DNA from: Odontocerum albicorne
Lineage: Eukaryota > Arthropoda > Insecta > Trichoptera > Odontoceridae
Length of the DNA: 64,000 nt
NCBI GenBank assembly: GCA_949825065.1
Contig: OX463842.1
Span: 34,340,480 to 34,404,479 of the forward strand
Direction of reading: 5' to 3'
Shown here piece by piece: positions 1 to 11,957 of the stretch. The translations under genes and the position numbers were made by a program. The stretch's first letter is position 1. Every line of letters begins with the position of its first letter. A model generated the notes under the pieces. The model had not been told where the DNA came from, made no database searches, and saw only the letters and a list, made by a program, of their open reading frames with translations.

Positions 1-1127
1 AAGCAATGCATATACCTGAGAAGATGATAGTACAGTAGTTGACAAAACGTTTGTTTAGCAACGCGATGATGGCAAAAAAATACCACACGCGTAACACGAT
101 CATCTGGAAATAACGTGTCTACTCAATTGATTCTAGCCCCAGTTCAATTAATGGGGGTAATCGACAACATTGTTTCCCAGCTACAACATATATACACCCT
201 TCAACATATACATATGTTATGTATACACGATACAGATATATTGACGAGTACTTTAAGAATGAATGATTGAAACCTATGGATATACTCGGGATCTTGTTTC
301 AAATAAACCTGAAATTTCAACAATATAAAGAGCAAACCCATGCATGTGAAGTGTATATACTCGTATGTTATGTAAACTTGTATAAGGTGGCCCTTAAGTT
401 GCACTCTAATGCTCATATTTAAGGCTATGTTGTGGGTTTTGTAGGTTAAATTCTTGAACCAACTGAATTTTATACGGAAATATGTGAAAATAAATAGCTT
501 CATTGCAGTGTCATTACGAGACATACCGACCTGCGCTGAACGTCGTCTGGTTGTCGCTCTTTTGTACCCTTTGAATATTCTCATTATTGTGGATAGTTCG
601 CCGTCTTCCAGTTTGAGGAAAGTAAATTTATGATCCATGTTGTGCGAAAACATGCGATTGATTCCTTACCATCGATCTTGCTGGATAATTTCTATTGGTA
701 TGCAAGTTATGTTCGAATAATTAACTCAAGATCTGCTTTGTAAATTATATTGTAAAATTCTCCGCATTTAAACTTAAGAATTCTTTTTTAATTGTCTGAC
801 ATAAAAATAATAAAAATCAAAAGAAAAAAATGTATTAATGTTGCGCGACTGATGGCTCACACTGTATTCAAAACATATGCAGATTCACTGTTTTGTGTAG
901 ACTAATTAAGTATAAAAAAACTGTTACATGTTTAACTACTTTTTGTCATAAGTGATTAAACATTCTAATTGGAGCTCTGAAAAAACTAATCGTTTTTATA
1001 CATACTCGTATCTGATGTCATTATATTATAAAAGCTCACTTCTCAATCAATTCATCAAATGCTGATAAATTGAATTTTAAGCTATACTTATTAAACCATT
1101 TGAGTTCTAACGATACTCATACTATAA
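1..1127. other. AT-rich stretch without a recognised gene
   Basis: No gene is recognised here. A 150-codon open frame on the minus strand (201-653) has an Arg-rich patch (ATTRRRSAQVG) but no domain I know, no splice context and no repeat copy elsewhere in the window. It could be a chance frame or an unknown transposon piece. Positions 130-180 show weak similarity to the repeats at 14760-14880 and 15735-15840. Confidence 0.4.
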
Positions 1128-1128
1128 T

Positions 1129-1205
1129 GATTTCCGTAGTCTAAGGGTAGAAAGCCCCTAGTCTCCAGATCGAAGGGTTTCGGGTTCTGATATCCGGAGA
1201 TAAAC
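1129..1205 (+). repeat. tRNA-derived SINE head (family 1), degenerate
   Basis: The stretch resembles a tRNA half. An A-box-like segment (TAGTCTAAGGGTAGA) is followed about 35 bp later by a B-box-like GGGTTTCGGGTTCTGA, as in the full SINE copies at 49.8, 55.2, 58.2 and 61.8 kb. The tail is not recognisable, and the fold is too degraded for a working tRNA. Confidence 0.5.
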
Positions 1206-1439
1206 AAAATTTAAATGTTCCAGTCTTTATTATTTCACCTAAAGGCCTTAAATATCTTCATGTATATCATACTTTCGTCTTTTACAGTACAACCTGCATG
1301 TAACATGTTTTTCCTTTCACCAAGAAAATTGTTAAAAGGTTTGTACACTTGTTTTAGGATTTCAGATAGAATCTAACTCGATACCTACTGGATTAGACGA
1401 TACAAATAACATATACATACAATCACATCATTTAAATTT

Positions 1440-1840
1440 TGGAGTAGACAAAAAGGACAGAGCGCCAAATATACGAGTATATCCATATGTTTGGCGTCTT
1501 CATATAGCTATACATATCCTTCTGTATCATATTCCTGAACTTTCCAACGATATTTATTTTTCAAATATTTTTTCTACCACCAGTTCCAACCATTTTGCAT
1601 TGTATATTTATTTAGTCAGTATTTGGTCACACATCCGTTCAACATGTCTAAATCGCCTCATCGTGACATTTTCCCCATATAAGACACTAAAATTTAGCTC
1701 ACATTCATCCTTAATAACTATATTTCTTACTCTGCCATACATCGACATACCACATATTCTTCTCAGTGCACGAATTTCTACCGCGTTTACTCAGCTCATT
1801 CAATTTCCACATTTTACTTCCGTACATCAATATTGGTGAG
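1440..1840 (-). mobile_element. RTE-like LINE, 3' fragment
   Basis: Read on the minus strand, this matches the recurring LINE 3' half of the window. Segments correspond to the peptide motifs RMRALRR, the LRW-GHV-R region, the GRG-R-RKVW basic patch and the terminal WRSV-S block. The sense 3' end (near 1440) keeps the typical 'gcgctctgtcc' sequence. It is heavily mutated with no open frame, and is one of at least a dozen 5'-truncated copies. Confidence 0.65.
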
Positions 1841-4010
1841 GTCCATAATTACCCCTCGAAAAGTCGCGAAGACTTTCGGCTTCCAAAAACGAATATAGTA
1901 CATAACATACATACTGCAAAGGTTGCAACATTTTTTTAACGAAAGGCAAAATACAATAGTATCGAAAAAGCTGAGAGCATCCGAGAAAAACTTCGTTCAT
2001 GTGTTTTGTATCTAAAGGATATATTTCAGTATTGTTGAAGGGAAAAATGCAAATGTCATTTCTGGGACTTGATATCTATGCGTTATAACAATAACATTGG
2101 TTTAGATGTCGTTTTTAAGCTAAGAAAAAAAACAAACCAAACTAAAAAACAACGCTATGTCAAACGGCAAACAAATGCCAAATATTGTGCTAGTTTATAG
2201 ACTAACAATTACACGATTTAAAAAAAGAAGGTTTAAAGTTTATGTAAATAAGAAGCAATAATGTAAATTTTAATTGGAAAATGTAAATAAAAAGATCTGT
2301 GAATATTACTTGATTGCACATTGAGAGTACAGAATTATAATTTATGTGGAAAGATATTGGTTGAAGTAGGAGATATGACATTTTTCGATAAATGTTTAAA
2401 CAGTTGTTAAGACTAGCAATGCTCCATTAGCAGTAATTACTATTGTGATAAGGAAAATAACCAGCCTGTTCTGCAGTGTTGGTGCACCAACTCACGGTCA
2501 TGGGTAAGCGAAATGGAAGTGTTTGCAGAAGGACATGATAAACGAACCGTGATGGGGCATAATCGCTTCGAAGGTAATGACATCAGATATATTTTTTTAA
2601 CAAATCCACGCAAATCATTTAACAAATTTTAGAGATAACAATATACTAAAAATGGCAGGGAAAATGCGAAACAAAATTAAAAACTCTCGAATCCAAGAAA
2701 TGTGTAAAGCTGAAGACGTCGTCCTTTAAAAAAGATAAAAAGCCTACTTTTTTATATGCACATTCAGATATAATAGAGAGCTCCGAATTTCCCCAAAGTT
2801 CAAACAGCGCCCACCGTTGACCGCCGATCAGTATCCTTTTGGCAACTAAAGGCCAACTTCTGTAGGCACAACACCTATCTGCATCCCCAAAAATACTGCA
2901 TTATAATATAGTTTGCTCATACGGAACGGTAGGCCTCGTATGGGATTGGCTAAGCGCACAACAGTTAAAAAACGCTTCTAAATGAGAAAAGTTGCAAACA
3001 GAAACGCCTTCGCAATGAGGCTATGAGTATTATCAGCGACACCAACTCCACTGTCATGACCCCCAATCCTGGTGCACATAGCGTCACCGATGCTTTGGCG
3101 CTAAAATACAAGCTTGTCAAGACAGTACTCCATGCCTTAAATTACTTTCTAAGTATATTTCCTGTACTGCGAGTCATTTTCCATCTCCCGTGATGTTGAA
3201 CCTTAAGTCCGCCATCGCTACTATTCTTTTTAAACTCAGAAGTATTGCTGCTGGAAAAGGAATCCCTTTGGGCAGTTCCTTCTTCGTCCCAACGTGGCTT
3301 CGTGCTTATGAAAAAGTTATAGAAGATTTCGATCTTCTACAGCAGATCGGGCTGGATGACTACTTGTTTGTCCACATAACAGCGTGGATGGTGGTGGGAT
3401 CGAACTGAACTGTTAATAATGTTCATGTCAATCTGGTGAAAAAAACGTCACCAACGCTGAGGAGTTAAGATATGCTAAAAGGTAAACTTTTCTAGACGGT
3501 TAATGGTAATCTGACGTACAAAACGTAGCCATCGCTTAAGCAGAAAGAAGTGAGCCTGTCACGTCTGTCAATGCCAATCTGGTGCACACCATACCTAAAT
3601 GAACGCCTTTAATTGAATTTCAGAGCTGGTTCCAAATCCGGATAAATAAATAGGGACACCTTCATCCATCCAATACAGTGGTGTGATCGGTGAGTTTGCT
3701 GGTATGCAACGGCTCACTCACTTAAAGCAAACTCCGTGGTACAACGTCGTTTTCCAACTGAACGAGCAAACCTTAAACGCAAAAGCCTCACAACCATGAT
3801 CAAGCCTCCAGTGTGGGAAGGTCTAGCAGGCTGAAAGCCCTTAGTCGACGTCTTGCATGTTAAGCGGCATGTGCTTTATAGGTGTCTTCCCGGTGAGATT
3901 GAGGTGCAGCGCTGGGATTCGTCAGCGGTACGTGGACCGTGGCGAGGGAAATTACATTTTCTATGAAATTGTGCGAATATATTTTTTCTTTATTATTTAT
4001 AGTTAAGGCA
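1841..4010. other. No gene recognised; GC-richer unknown block at about 2800-3960
   Basis: 1841-2800 is plain AT-rich sequence with a 61-codon minus frame of no recognisable content. 2800-3960 is less AT-rich and contains a 72-codon plus frame (3190-3408), but I find no known domain, terminal repeat or second copy. It may be the decayed interior of an unidentified element. Confidence 0.35.
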
Positions 4011-4031
4011 TTAACATTGTGGAGGTTTAAA

Positions 4032-4476
4032 TACATTGTTATTTGTTTTTATCAAACACTGTTTATCCCACTTTTTGTATCCGTATAACTCTACCGGTTT
4101 CAAGGCTTTCACCTCATCATCAGGGGAGCGCAAACAAGACTGAATTCTTTTCGAACTGGTACCGACATATACGCTTCTAACGGTTAACATTCGGGCTAGG
4201 GACTGTGAGTGGATAGAGGGAGGAGACAACCTCGGCGAGCAGCAGCGAGATTCTTGAAATATACCATGTATGTGTTTGCCAGATGTTCGTCGGTACCAGC
4301 GAATAGTGAATTCTGTTCGAACTCGAACATACACGCTTGGTATGTCGGTACCAGTTCGAACAGAATTCAGTCTTGTTTGTGCTCCCCTGATGATGAGGTG
4401 AAAGCCTTGAAACCGGTAGGGTTATACCGTTACAAAAAGTGGAATAAACAGTATTTGATAAAAACAAATTACAATG
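4032..4476. mobile_element. Fold-back (hairpin) element, copy 1
   Basis: Two inverted arms of about 150 bp (4032-4185 and 4325-4476) flank a loop of about 140 bp. Both arms contain the ordered blocks CAAACACTGTTTAT, CCACTTTTTGTA, a CCGGT block, TTTCACCTCATCATCAG and GGTACCGACATA. A near-perfect hairpin copy sits at 46160-46400 and decayed pieces lie at 15930-16300. The sense strand of the right arm has CTGATGA (4387-4393) followed by GAAA (4409-4412), a hammerhead-ribozyme-like spacing. Open frames across this region are by-products of the palindrome. Confidence 0.75.
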
Positions 4477-4486
4477 TTTTTTCTTG

Positions 4487-5371
4487 ATGAGAGTTGTCAC
4501 GAACGGCTGCAGCCCAGATCTCTTGCATTGTTTATGTGTGTTTGCATACAAATATCGCGGCTGCAAGACAGATGTCTGGAAATAGCTAATGAGCCTAATA
4601 AGATGGCTGATAAAGACCGTTTAACTTGTGTAGAGTAGAATTATGATAGAGTAGAATATAAATAAAGTAAAATAAAACAAAAATTACAAATTCTAGTTCA
4701 GATCTCATTTTTCAAATGATTGCATTATTATATTTTAAGATATAAAATATTTTCGCTTGTTTTTTTTTTAATAATTAATGCGGCTTATTTACCGTTATTT
4801 ATTTTATTACGCTCGTATTTGAAGAAAGCAAACTGCTTATGATTGGCAAATAGAAATGTCGACACCGAAACTGGCTTCTTGTTACGATTCGTTATCTAAC
4901 TGGGCAATCTGTACACAGCTCAGCTGATATATTTTGGTCATGGAATAATATTAACCAATCGTTAAGAAAGGTTACTAAATATAATGCATATAAATTCATT
5001 CTGCTATAGATTTACTAAACGAAGGTCGACCGAGGAGTAAAACGATTAAATTTTATTAAATTTAACTAGAACCTATTTTTCCGCCGCATAATATTATAGA
5101 TTTTATTATGAATAACATTGTATAAGATTTTATTATGAATAAATGTGTATACAGTATTCTTCTTCTACTGGATGATATTTTTTATTTGTTTATAATGTAG
5201 AAAGAGTGTTGTCAGGAAATAACTTCTGCCCCATTAAGCAAACCTTAGTATAGGTTAAGAACTACTATAGTAGGCATATCACGCGATTCGATTTTTTAAT
5301 TAATAGCACATAGATAACTTGTATAGCTCTGTTTTGTTATAAAATTTTACCTCAAAAGAACTTTTTAAACG
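4487..5371. other. AT-rich stretch without recognised features
   Basis: Very AT-rich; no coding, terminal-repeat or RNA signature was seen. Confidence 0.5.
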
Positions 5372-5373
5372 TA

Positions 5374-5860
5374 CCGTATTAGCCCGAATATAACGCGACC
5401 TATGGTGCAGGAATGAAAGGAAAAATTCAAATATAAAACAAAAATTAATTAGGTAAACTGTATTATAAAAAATATGTTTTTTTTATTCAGACATGTATGA
5501 ATTATCATCAGTGTCGCTTGAATGATTACTACTCGATGCATCATTTATGGCATCTTCCTCTTCCCATAAAATGTCATCCTCACTCCCATCCAGATTGTTG
5601 GAAATGCAACATAAAACACAACAAAACCTTTTTCAATAGACGTGTCACTAATCTTCTGCCAGGCGGTCATGATCCATTCCCCTAAGACTGGAATTGATGG
5701 TTTCTTTATTTTGCCTGTAGGGGTCAGAGGATGACTTCCAGCTAAGAGCCAATTGCTGTGTATTCTGCGCGCATTGCACACGGCCTAAATATAACGCCAA
5801 TGTTATTTTTGAAAAAATATTTTCAGTAAAAAATATCGCGTTATATTCGGGCTAATACGG
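5374..5860 (-). mobile_element. Pogo/Tigger-type DNA transposon, internally deleted
   Basis: Perfect 25-bp terminal inverted repeats beginning CCGTATTAGCCCG lie at 5374-5398 and 5836-5860. They are flanked by the TA duplication of the Tc1/mariner/pogo group (5372-5373 and 5861-5862). The interior on the minus strand is the tail of a pogo-type (CENP-B-like HTH plus DDE) transposase. The frame at 5545-5781 reads LGEWIMTAWQKIS, then a frameshift near 5600 leads into a CISNNLDGSEDD motif and an acidic Ser/Asp-rich C-terminus ending near 5488. The DNA-binding domain and DDE core are missing, so this 487-bp element is non-autonomous. The perfect termini suggest fairly recent movement. Confidence 0.85.
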
Positions 5861-5862
5861 TA

Positions 5863-6696
5863 TAAAAGGTATGTAAACTTTTATAGCCAACGAGAAATAT
5901 AAGTTGAGTTCCTTTATATAACTGAAGTCGAGACTTACGAATTAGGATTAGAAATGAATAAAAATAATACGAAAGAGGACTGATTCGAGACTGAAAATAA
6001 GTGATTTGTTAACGAGTTACGAAGAGATCCACGAAATTATCTACAAAGACACTCGCGTTTCAATGAGGATAAATTGGAATACCAAAATCAGTTATGAAAA
6101 ATCTGATGAAGATATTAATTAACCGATCTATACTCAAAGAACCAAAATAATGACTACTCGAGTAATATCCATAACACTGCATACAAAGGAATTATGGATG
6201 AGAAAGAAGGAAAGAGACTTGATAGATGCCTTCGACATGTGGTGTTGGGGGGTGGATATTGCGTATCCCATTGATTAGACTCTGAACTCAAATATATAGA
6301 TTATACTTAAAAAAAGTAAAACTCAACTTAAAAAATATTTTCAAAGCATATGACCTTACCTAAATTTCATATGTATTGAAATTGATGAAACAACACACTT
6401 TTTTATGGGGTTATATGGAAGGTGTTTTTTTTATTAAACAAAGTAAAATATTGTACAAACATTTGTCAAGGCTATATCTATATACAAATTTATTACTTAA
6501 CTAATCTTAATTATATGTTATAATTTATGAACTTACTCAATCTTATTTTCCTACATGTCATTTTATTTTATTTTTTACAATATTAATATATGATTTCTTT
6601 GAAATAATTAACACCTACATACTACTTATAACTAGATAACAATTCTTACACTAATTATTTAGCAAAAACTAGTCCACTCGTTCAGGCTACTTGTAA
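5863..6696. other. AT-rich stretch without recognised features
   Basis: No frame, repeat unit or RNA signal is supported here. Confidence 0.5.
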
Positions 6697-6698
6697 TA

Positions 6699-7964
6699 GG
6701 TTAGTCAACATCTATGGAAAGCGACATCTATGGAGCAGTAGAAAAACCAAAATTTCTACGCCATTTTAATATTTCATCTTTCATAAGAACGTACTCAAAA
6801 TTTCATTTCGATTTGTCAATTCATTCTTTGTTTACAAGCCATTTGAAGTTGACGTGTCAGTGTATTTTTTAACAATGGAAAAATTCGAATATCGTGCAGT
6901 GATTAAATTCTTTGTTTTGAAAGGTTTATCGGCTACTGAGATCCATGCAAAGATGGTGAAAGTATTAAAAGAGTCTTCTCCTTCATTTCCAGCCGTTCAC
7001 CGATGGGTTTTGGAGTTTAAGCGTGGCCGTACAAGCGTTGAAGACGATCCACGCTCAGGACGTCCAAAAAGTGCATCAACACCAGAAATCATAGCGAAAA
7101 TACAAGGTATGGTTTTGGAAGATCATCGATCGACTGTGGATGTGATAGCTGACATCACAGGCATCTCACATGGAACAACATGGCATATTTTGGCTGAAGT
7201 TTTGGATTTCAAAAAACTGTGTGCACAATGGGTGCCGCATTTGCTAACAATGCAACAAAAACACGTTCGAATGCAACTTTCTGAGCAACATTTGGAGCAA
7301 TTTTGAAAGGATAAAAAGGATTTTCTGCGTCGATTCATCACTATGGATGAGACTTGGGTCTACCACCATGATCCTGAATTAAAACAAGAGGCTAAGGAGT
7401 AGTGTGAATCAGGCACTTTGGCTCCGAAGCGAGTTCGTGTCCAGAAATCGGCCAAGAAGGTGTTAGCGTCAGTTTTTTGGGATGCAAAAGGAATTTTATT
7501 GATATATTATCTCCAAACTGGTAAGACAATCAACTCTGATTATTATTGTGACCTTTTGGACCAGTTGGATGAAAAAAATTGTGAAAAAAGACCCGGTTTG
7601 CAGAAGAAAAAAATCATTTTTCATCAAGACAATGCACCTGCTCACACAGCTCAAAAAACCATCGCGAAAATCAGTGAAAAATCACCCTATTCGCCAGATT
7701 TAGCTCCCTCTGACTCCTGGCTGTTCTCACACCTCAAAAAATTCCTTCGTGGAAAGCATTTTTCATCAAACGAAGAGGTTATAGCCGTCGTAGAGGAGTA
7801 TTTTGCAGGCCTTCCAGAAAGTCACTTCCGTGATGGGACAACAAAGTTGGAAGATCGTTGGACGAAGTGTATTGATCTTATGGGAGACTATACTGAGCAA
7901 TAAAAGTGATTTCCCCCCAAAAAAATGTATTTTCATTTCCGCTTTCAAAACTTTTTGACTAACC
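6699..7964 (+). mobile_element. Mariner element, near full length (1266 bp)
   Basis: The ends are imperfect terminal inverted repeats starting GGTTAGTCAA (6699 onwards, and reverse-complement ending at 7964), with TA duplications at 6697-6698 and 7965-7966. About 1.3 kb is the normal mariner length. It carries one transposase gene (6875-7903) broken by two stops. The right end lies about 40 bp from a jockey-like LINE fragment, which may have been the original target. Confidence 0.9.
6875..7903 (+). pseudogene. Mariner transposase (DD34D family), two in-frame stops and a small deletion
   Basis: The start chosen is the ATG giving MEKFEYRAVIKFF, the usual mariner N-terminus. The paired helix-turn-helix region covers residues 1-110 (WVLEFKRGRTSVEDDPRSGR is the linker motif), followed by the WVPH motif. 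The first catalytic Asp is codon 158 (MDETWV), the second codon 252 (HQDNAPAH), and the third codon 280 (YSPDLAPSD). Codons 144 (TGA, 7304-7306) and 176 (TAG, 7400-7402) are stops in the same frame. Only 27 residues separate the second and third Asp instead of the 34 typical of mariner, so about 21 bp are missing near 7675. The protein acted in the nucleus to cut and join the element ends. This copy cannot make it, but the frame is otherwise unbroken. Confidence 0.9.
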
Positions 7965-8004
7965 TAGTATTCCATCACATTTACTCAGACCTTGGTCGTC
8001 CCAG

Positions 8005-8945
8005 CTAATACTGTAGGTGGACTAGTCAGGCAACAGATAATGCTTCGGGAGCTTGCACTTATAACGAAAGGGTAGGTCGGATTTACTTTCGTAAGCCCCC
8101 AGGGCAGCGACTTAGGGATTGCTGTGATTTTGTTGGCTTTTATGGAACTGCACGGTCTAAGCGAGGATGTGATGTTGTAGGGTTTCTTCTCGCTGTTCGG
8201 CGTGAAGTCGGATAAGGTTTGTTCTGAGATGGGTGTTAAAAGATATCTTGAATGCCTTATTCTGCACTCTCTGGAGTTTCAGGGGATCCGTGTTGCTCAC
8301 ACTGCCCCAAATGGGTGCAGCATAGGTCAAGATAGGACGAATAAGGGTTTTATAGAGGAGGAGCTTATTTTTGGGTGAAAGGAAGCTGCGTCGATGAAAT
8401 ATCGAACTGATAGCCTCTATGACCCTTCTGTCTGATGATATTCAGATGGGGTTTCCCCGTCAGTCACCGGTCGAGGTGCACGTCGAGGTATTTAACCACG
8501 TCCTGCCACTGAACCTGGCAACCCCCGATGAATAAGAGCATCGACGGCACTCTTTCCTTCATTTTGGGGGAGAATGCGATGTCCTCATGTTTTGGCGTCA
8601 TTGATTTTGAACCTCAGTCCTGGTAGTATTTCTCAAGGATCTCAAGAGCAATCTGAAGACGGCGACCAGCTCAATCCACCTTGAGTGACGATGCGTAGCA
8701 TGCCGCATCGTCAGCAACGAGTGCGAGCTTACAGTTTGGGGGAGTAGGTATGTCGTGTGTGCAGATCTTAAATAGACATGGCCCAAATATACTGGCTTGG
8801 GGGACACCCATAGGGTTGGGCCTGGCGGATGACGTAGAATGATGAGTGGTGACTGTGAAACTTCTATTGGAAAGGTAGGATAGAAGTAGTTTCACAAGAT
8901 AGAGTGGAGTGCCAGTAAGGAGAAGTTTGTGGAATTTGCAGATAT
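8005..8945 (-). mobile_element. Jockey-like LINE fragment (reverse transcriptase palm/thumb and 3' end)
   Basis: The minus frame 8671-8967 reads a reverse transcriptase middle: LLSYLSNRSFTV, then GVPQASIFGPCLF (GxPQGSxLSP-type motif B), then LALVADDAACYASS, the F/YADD catalytic motif C. Lower coordinates continue as IGGCQVQWQDVVKYLDVHLDR (frame near 8520) and further thumb-like sequence to about 8010, with stops and frameshifts. Endonuclease and ORF1 are missing, as expected for 5' truncation. Jockey superfamily is inferred from these motifs; the exact clade is not certain. Confidence 0.8.
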
Positions 8946-9785
8946 AATTTAACCATATAATATTCACTTAATTTATTTGATAGTTTTGAAAATCGAAGAT
9001 TGGTGTATGATTTTTAGAGAAAAAGTGGATTGTGTCATTTTTCAATATAGAAAGTAAACTAAATTTAACAAAAACTGCAATACAGATTTGTTGTATTCTT
9101 GTATACATAAAGTATTATTAAACCGACTTTAATTTAAAATTAATGGGAGATTGAAATATAGACAAGCTTTTAATTTAGATTTTGCAATGTCCGGTTGCTG
9201 AGCCAAATGTTTATAGAGCAATATTTAGAATAAATACGTTTGCAAATTTATTTATTGACATTTAAAATTAAGCATTGACTATTGCATTTTGACTGCATTG
9301 TGTATATTCATTACAATTCTGGTTCTCTGTAAATCGCTCGATAAGGACATTTTTTTAAAAATAATTTGGAAAATTATTTTCCTCTTATAATGTTCTAAAT
9401 ATTATATAATTTAAGTTGTATATCTGCAGCTTTGTTTTCCTAGAGAGAAGCTCACATATAAGAAACTTCTTCATAGAGGTCACAGCTCTTAGGCCCTTAT
9501 ATGATTCATGCGGAGTCAACATGAAGACGGAATCAGAATCAGACTGAAGGTTCGGTCCTTTTCTCGTCAATCCTTCTTAAAAACACCATTGCATCCATTT
9601 GACTTACACCGATCATTTATAACGGGCAGATAAGGATCGAGCTACTAGAGTCTTATATGAGGTAAAACCAAGGAAAACACGATCCTTGGAATCCCGACAC
9701 AGACATAGAAACGGTTTAAAAGGGAAGAATGGCAGCAAAATACCCAATATGTATGTATGTATTTATGCTATTTTGCTCCTAATGA
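8946..9785. other. AT-rich stretch without recognised features
   Basis: No coding or repeat structure is supported. The 61-codon minus frame at 9385-9570 has no recognisable content. Confidence 0.45.
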
Positions 9786-9789
9786 AACG

Positions 9790-10175
9790 TCTCAATAAAA
9801 AGGAACATTCAAATGTTTCGGCCACGTAGATATAATGAATGTAAAATGAAATTACAAAAATAATCCACAAAAGTTATATGAAATGTACGAGAAGCTTAGA
9901 AAGACATAAAACGTGGCACGATCAAATTTGAAGAGTGATAAGTCGTAAGTAAGTAAGAAAGAGTGATAAGTCGTAAGTAAGAAGAAAGAGAGAACAGTGA
10001 TAAGTCGTAAGTAAGTGAGAAGAAAGAGAGAAGAGTGATAAGTCGTAAGTAAGTAAAAACAAAGAGTGATAAGTCTTTAAAATAATGAGGTGTACGGACA
10101 GAAGCGAAATATATGTGCCAGGATACAATGAAGTAGAGATTTATTCTCTCTGCCTACCCTAATAGGAACATGGCG
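9790..10175 (+). mobile_element. RTE-like LINE 3' fragment, expanded internally by a minisatellite
   Basis: Scattered blocks match the common LINE 3' end: a TTTCGGCCACGTAG block near 9817, GATCAAATTTGAAGA near 9920, then GAAGCGAAATATATGTG and TCTCTCTGCCTACCC before the terminal CATGGCG. Between 9933 and 10078 the copy is expanded by a tandem repeat. Confidence 0.6.
9933..10078. repeat. Minisatellite, about five units of AGTGATAAGTCGTAAGTAAG
   Basis: The segment AGAGTGATAAGTCGTAAGT recurs five times at spacings of roughly 28-45 bp, separated by purine-rich linkers of variable length (AAGAAAGAGAGA). The last unit is truncated at AGTGATAAGTCTTT. It lies inside a LINE fragment, so it arose after that insertion. 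Confidence 0.85.
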
Positions 10176-11852
10176 GATGGTGACTATGGTAATGATGATA
10201 TTGATGAATAATGGCATTCTTTGATAAGTCTGACTGGACTAGTTGAGACAATCCTGAGCAGTCTTTTAGTCGTGGCCTCCTCTTTTTCTTGAACATAATC
10301 TTCCACCAGTCAAAACCATTTAATAAATACTTTATCTGTATATCTAACTACAATATAATATTATTAAGCAATATCGAATTCTTTAAATCTTGAAAAGCCT
10401 TTTGTATTGGAAATAATACATTTTTTTCATTTCATCTTTATCCGTGGAATTTTATCTTTTGTTGGTGTTACCGCTATCCTTTTCACACTCAGGTGTTGCG
10501 CCAGCAGAGGAGCCCCCTTCGCCTACCCTTCCGCCGGGAACAGTTCTCATTCATGTATGACTAAATCCAATTTTCTTACGAACGTGCGTTCACACTATAA
10601 GAGAACCTAATTCGTTCCTTGAGAGCGTGGGCGTAGCAGGGGCAACTACATATCTCTCTAAAAAAATATCAGATTGAAATTTACAAATAAGCGTTCGACT
10701 TCTCAGACTCTCTCTACAAGTAAATATTTATTCACTCTTAATATCATATTTGCCTTTTGTCTGACACTATTTCTATAAATCTTGGGAGCTGATGCAAGTA
10801 AATTACCCTTGAATGAAGTCACGAAGCGTCACCTTCTGACCAATATAAGTTCAAGTGATATATCATTGATAAACCGATACGCTCAGATAATTGTTTCCAA
10901 TGATCGATTGATATTTAATCACAAAACAAGTATACATAGTCATTTTACAAGTAACATTGAGATTTTTTAACCCTTCACTTATTCAAAGACAACATACATA
11001 CATACCATCATGCCTTGCCCTTTTTGGGGTTGTGTAAAGAAAACAGGTCTCCACTCCTTCATATCCACGAAAACAGCTCTCGCCGGATTCACATGCACAT
11101 ACGAGTATCTCGTCAAGAACGCTCTCCTGTTTCTTATAATTTCTTACTCTCTCAAAAAATGTAATACCAGATATTCTATGCAAGGCATGCATTTCTACAA
11201 CAAAGATTATTCATTTTGGCAACTCGAAGGGCATAAAATGTATCAAACTCATTATTAAAAAAATTGTGAGATAAAATTCGATAATTTCGAGAGATTTTAT
11301 TCGATGGTTTAGAATATAAATTTATAACATTTTAGATCAATTGCTTTTGTCATCAATGGATTTTGAGATAAAAATAAATACGGTGAAACGAAACAAAAAT
11401 ATACCTATTGCAGAATGACTCATGTCAACTTTCGGAAAAATTTATCAATATCTGCTTTTTTCCCATTTAATCTGCGGGTAACAAACCTCGGAAAGCGAAA
11501 CCGCAAATAACATATGAAGAGGGGTGTTTGTATTTTATAAGTCAGTCGATTCAAGCATTTTCCTTAGTCACTAACTCCGTTATTATTTAGAATTGTTAAG
11601 TTCGCATAAACGTGTTTAAGATACATATCTCCTTGAATATTATGCTCTAGGAATTGATCAGCACGTATACCTATATACTTTATTTTAGGCCAAATGTAAT
11701 TCGCGAACCAAAAATAAAAACCCTACAATCAGGCTTTGTATTATATAAATTAATTGAAATATCGATGTGCTTTATTTCTTTCGTCGCATCTTAAGTCTAG
11801 TTCACTTTATCCATATAGTAATCTTTTCGTTTCATGAACACCTAAGATTAAC
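10176..11852. other. No gene recognised
   Basis: Several 60-80-codon frames occur, none with a known domain. At 10983-11192 the minus strand reads a Cys/Glu-rich peptide (CACESGESC, ETCFLYTTPKRARHDG) ending in sequence like the LINE terminal ATGGTATGTATG. It may be a piece of another retroelement. Confidence 0.35.
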
Positions 11853-11957
11853 GTATATATCGTAAACAATGATTATTTACAATAAATGTATATATCGTAA
11901 ACAATGATTATTTACAATAAATGTATATATCTTAAACAATGATTATTTACAATAAAT
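11853..11957. repeat. Tandem repeat, three 35-bp units
   Basis: Three adjacent copies (11853, 11888, 11923) of a 35-bp unit beginning GTATATATCGTAAACAATGA. The first two appear identical and the third has one change (CTTAAAC). Confidence 0.95.

Noticed and set aside
201..653. 150-codon minus-strand gene
   Set aside because: No domain, no splice or promoter context, and codon use looks like AT-rich background; kept only as a note.
1129..1200. Functional tRNA gene
   Set aside because: Boxes are recognisable but acceptor and anticodon stems do not pair well, and the same head occurs in full SINEs elsewhere.
4011..4566. Coding frames of 92-129 codons on both strands
   Set aside because: They fall within the arms of a palindromic element and mirror one another; no protein domain.
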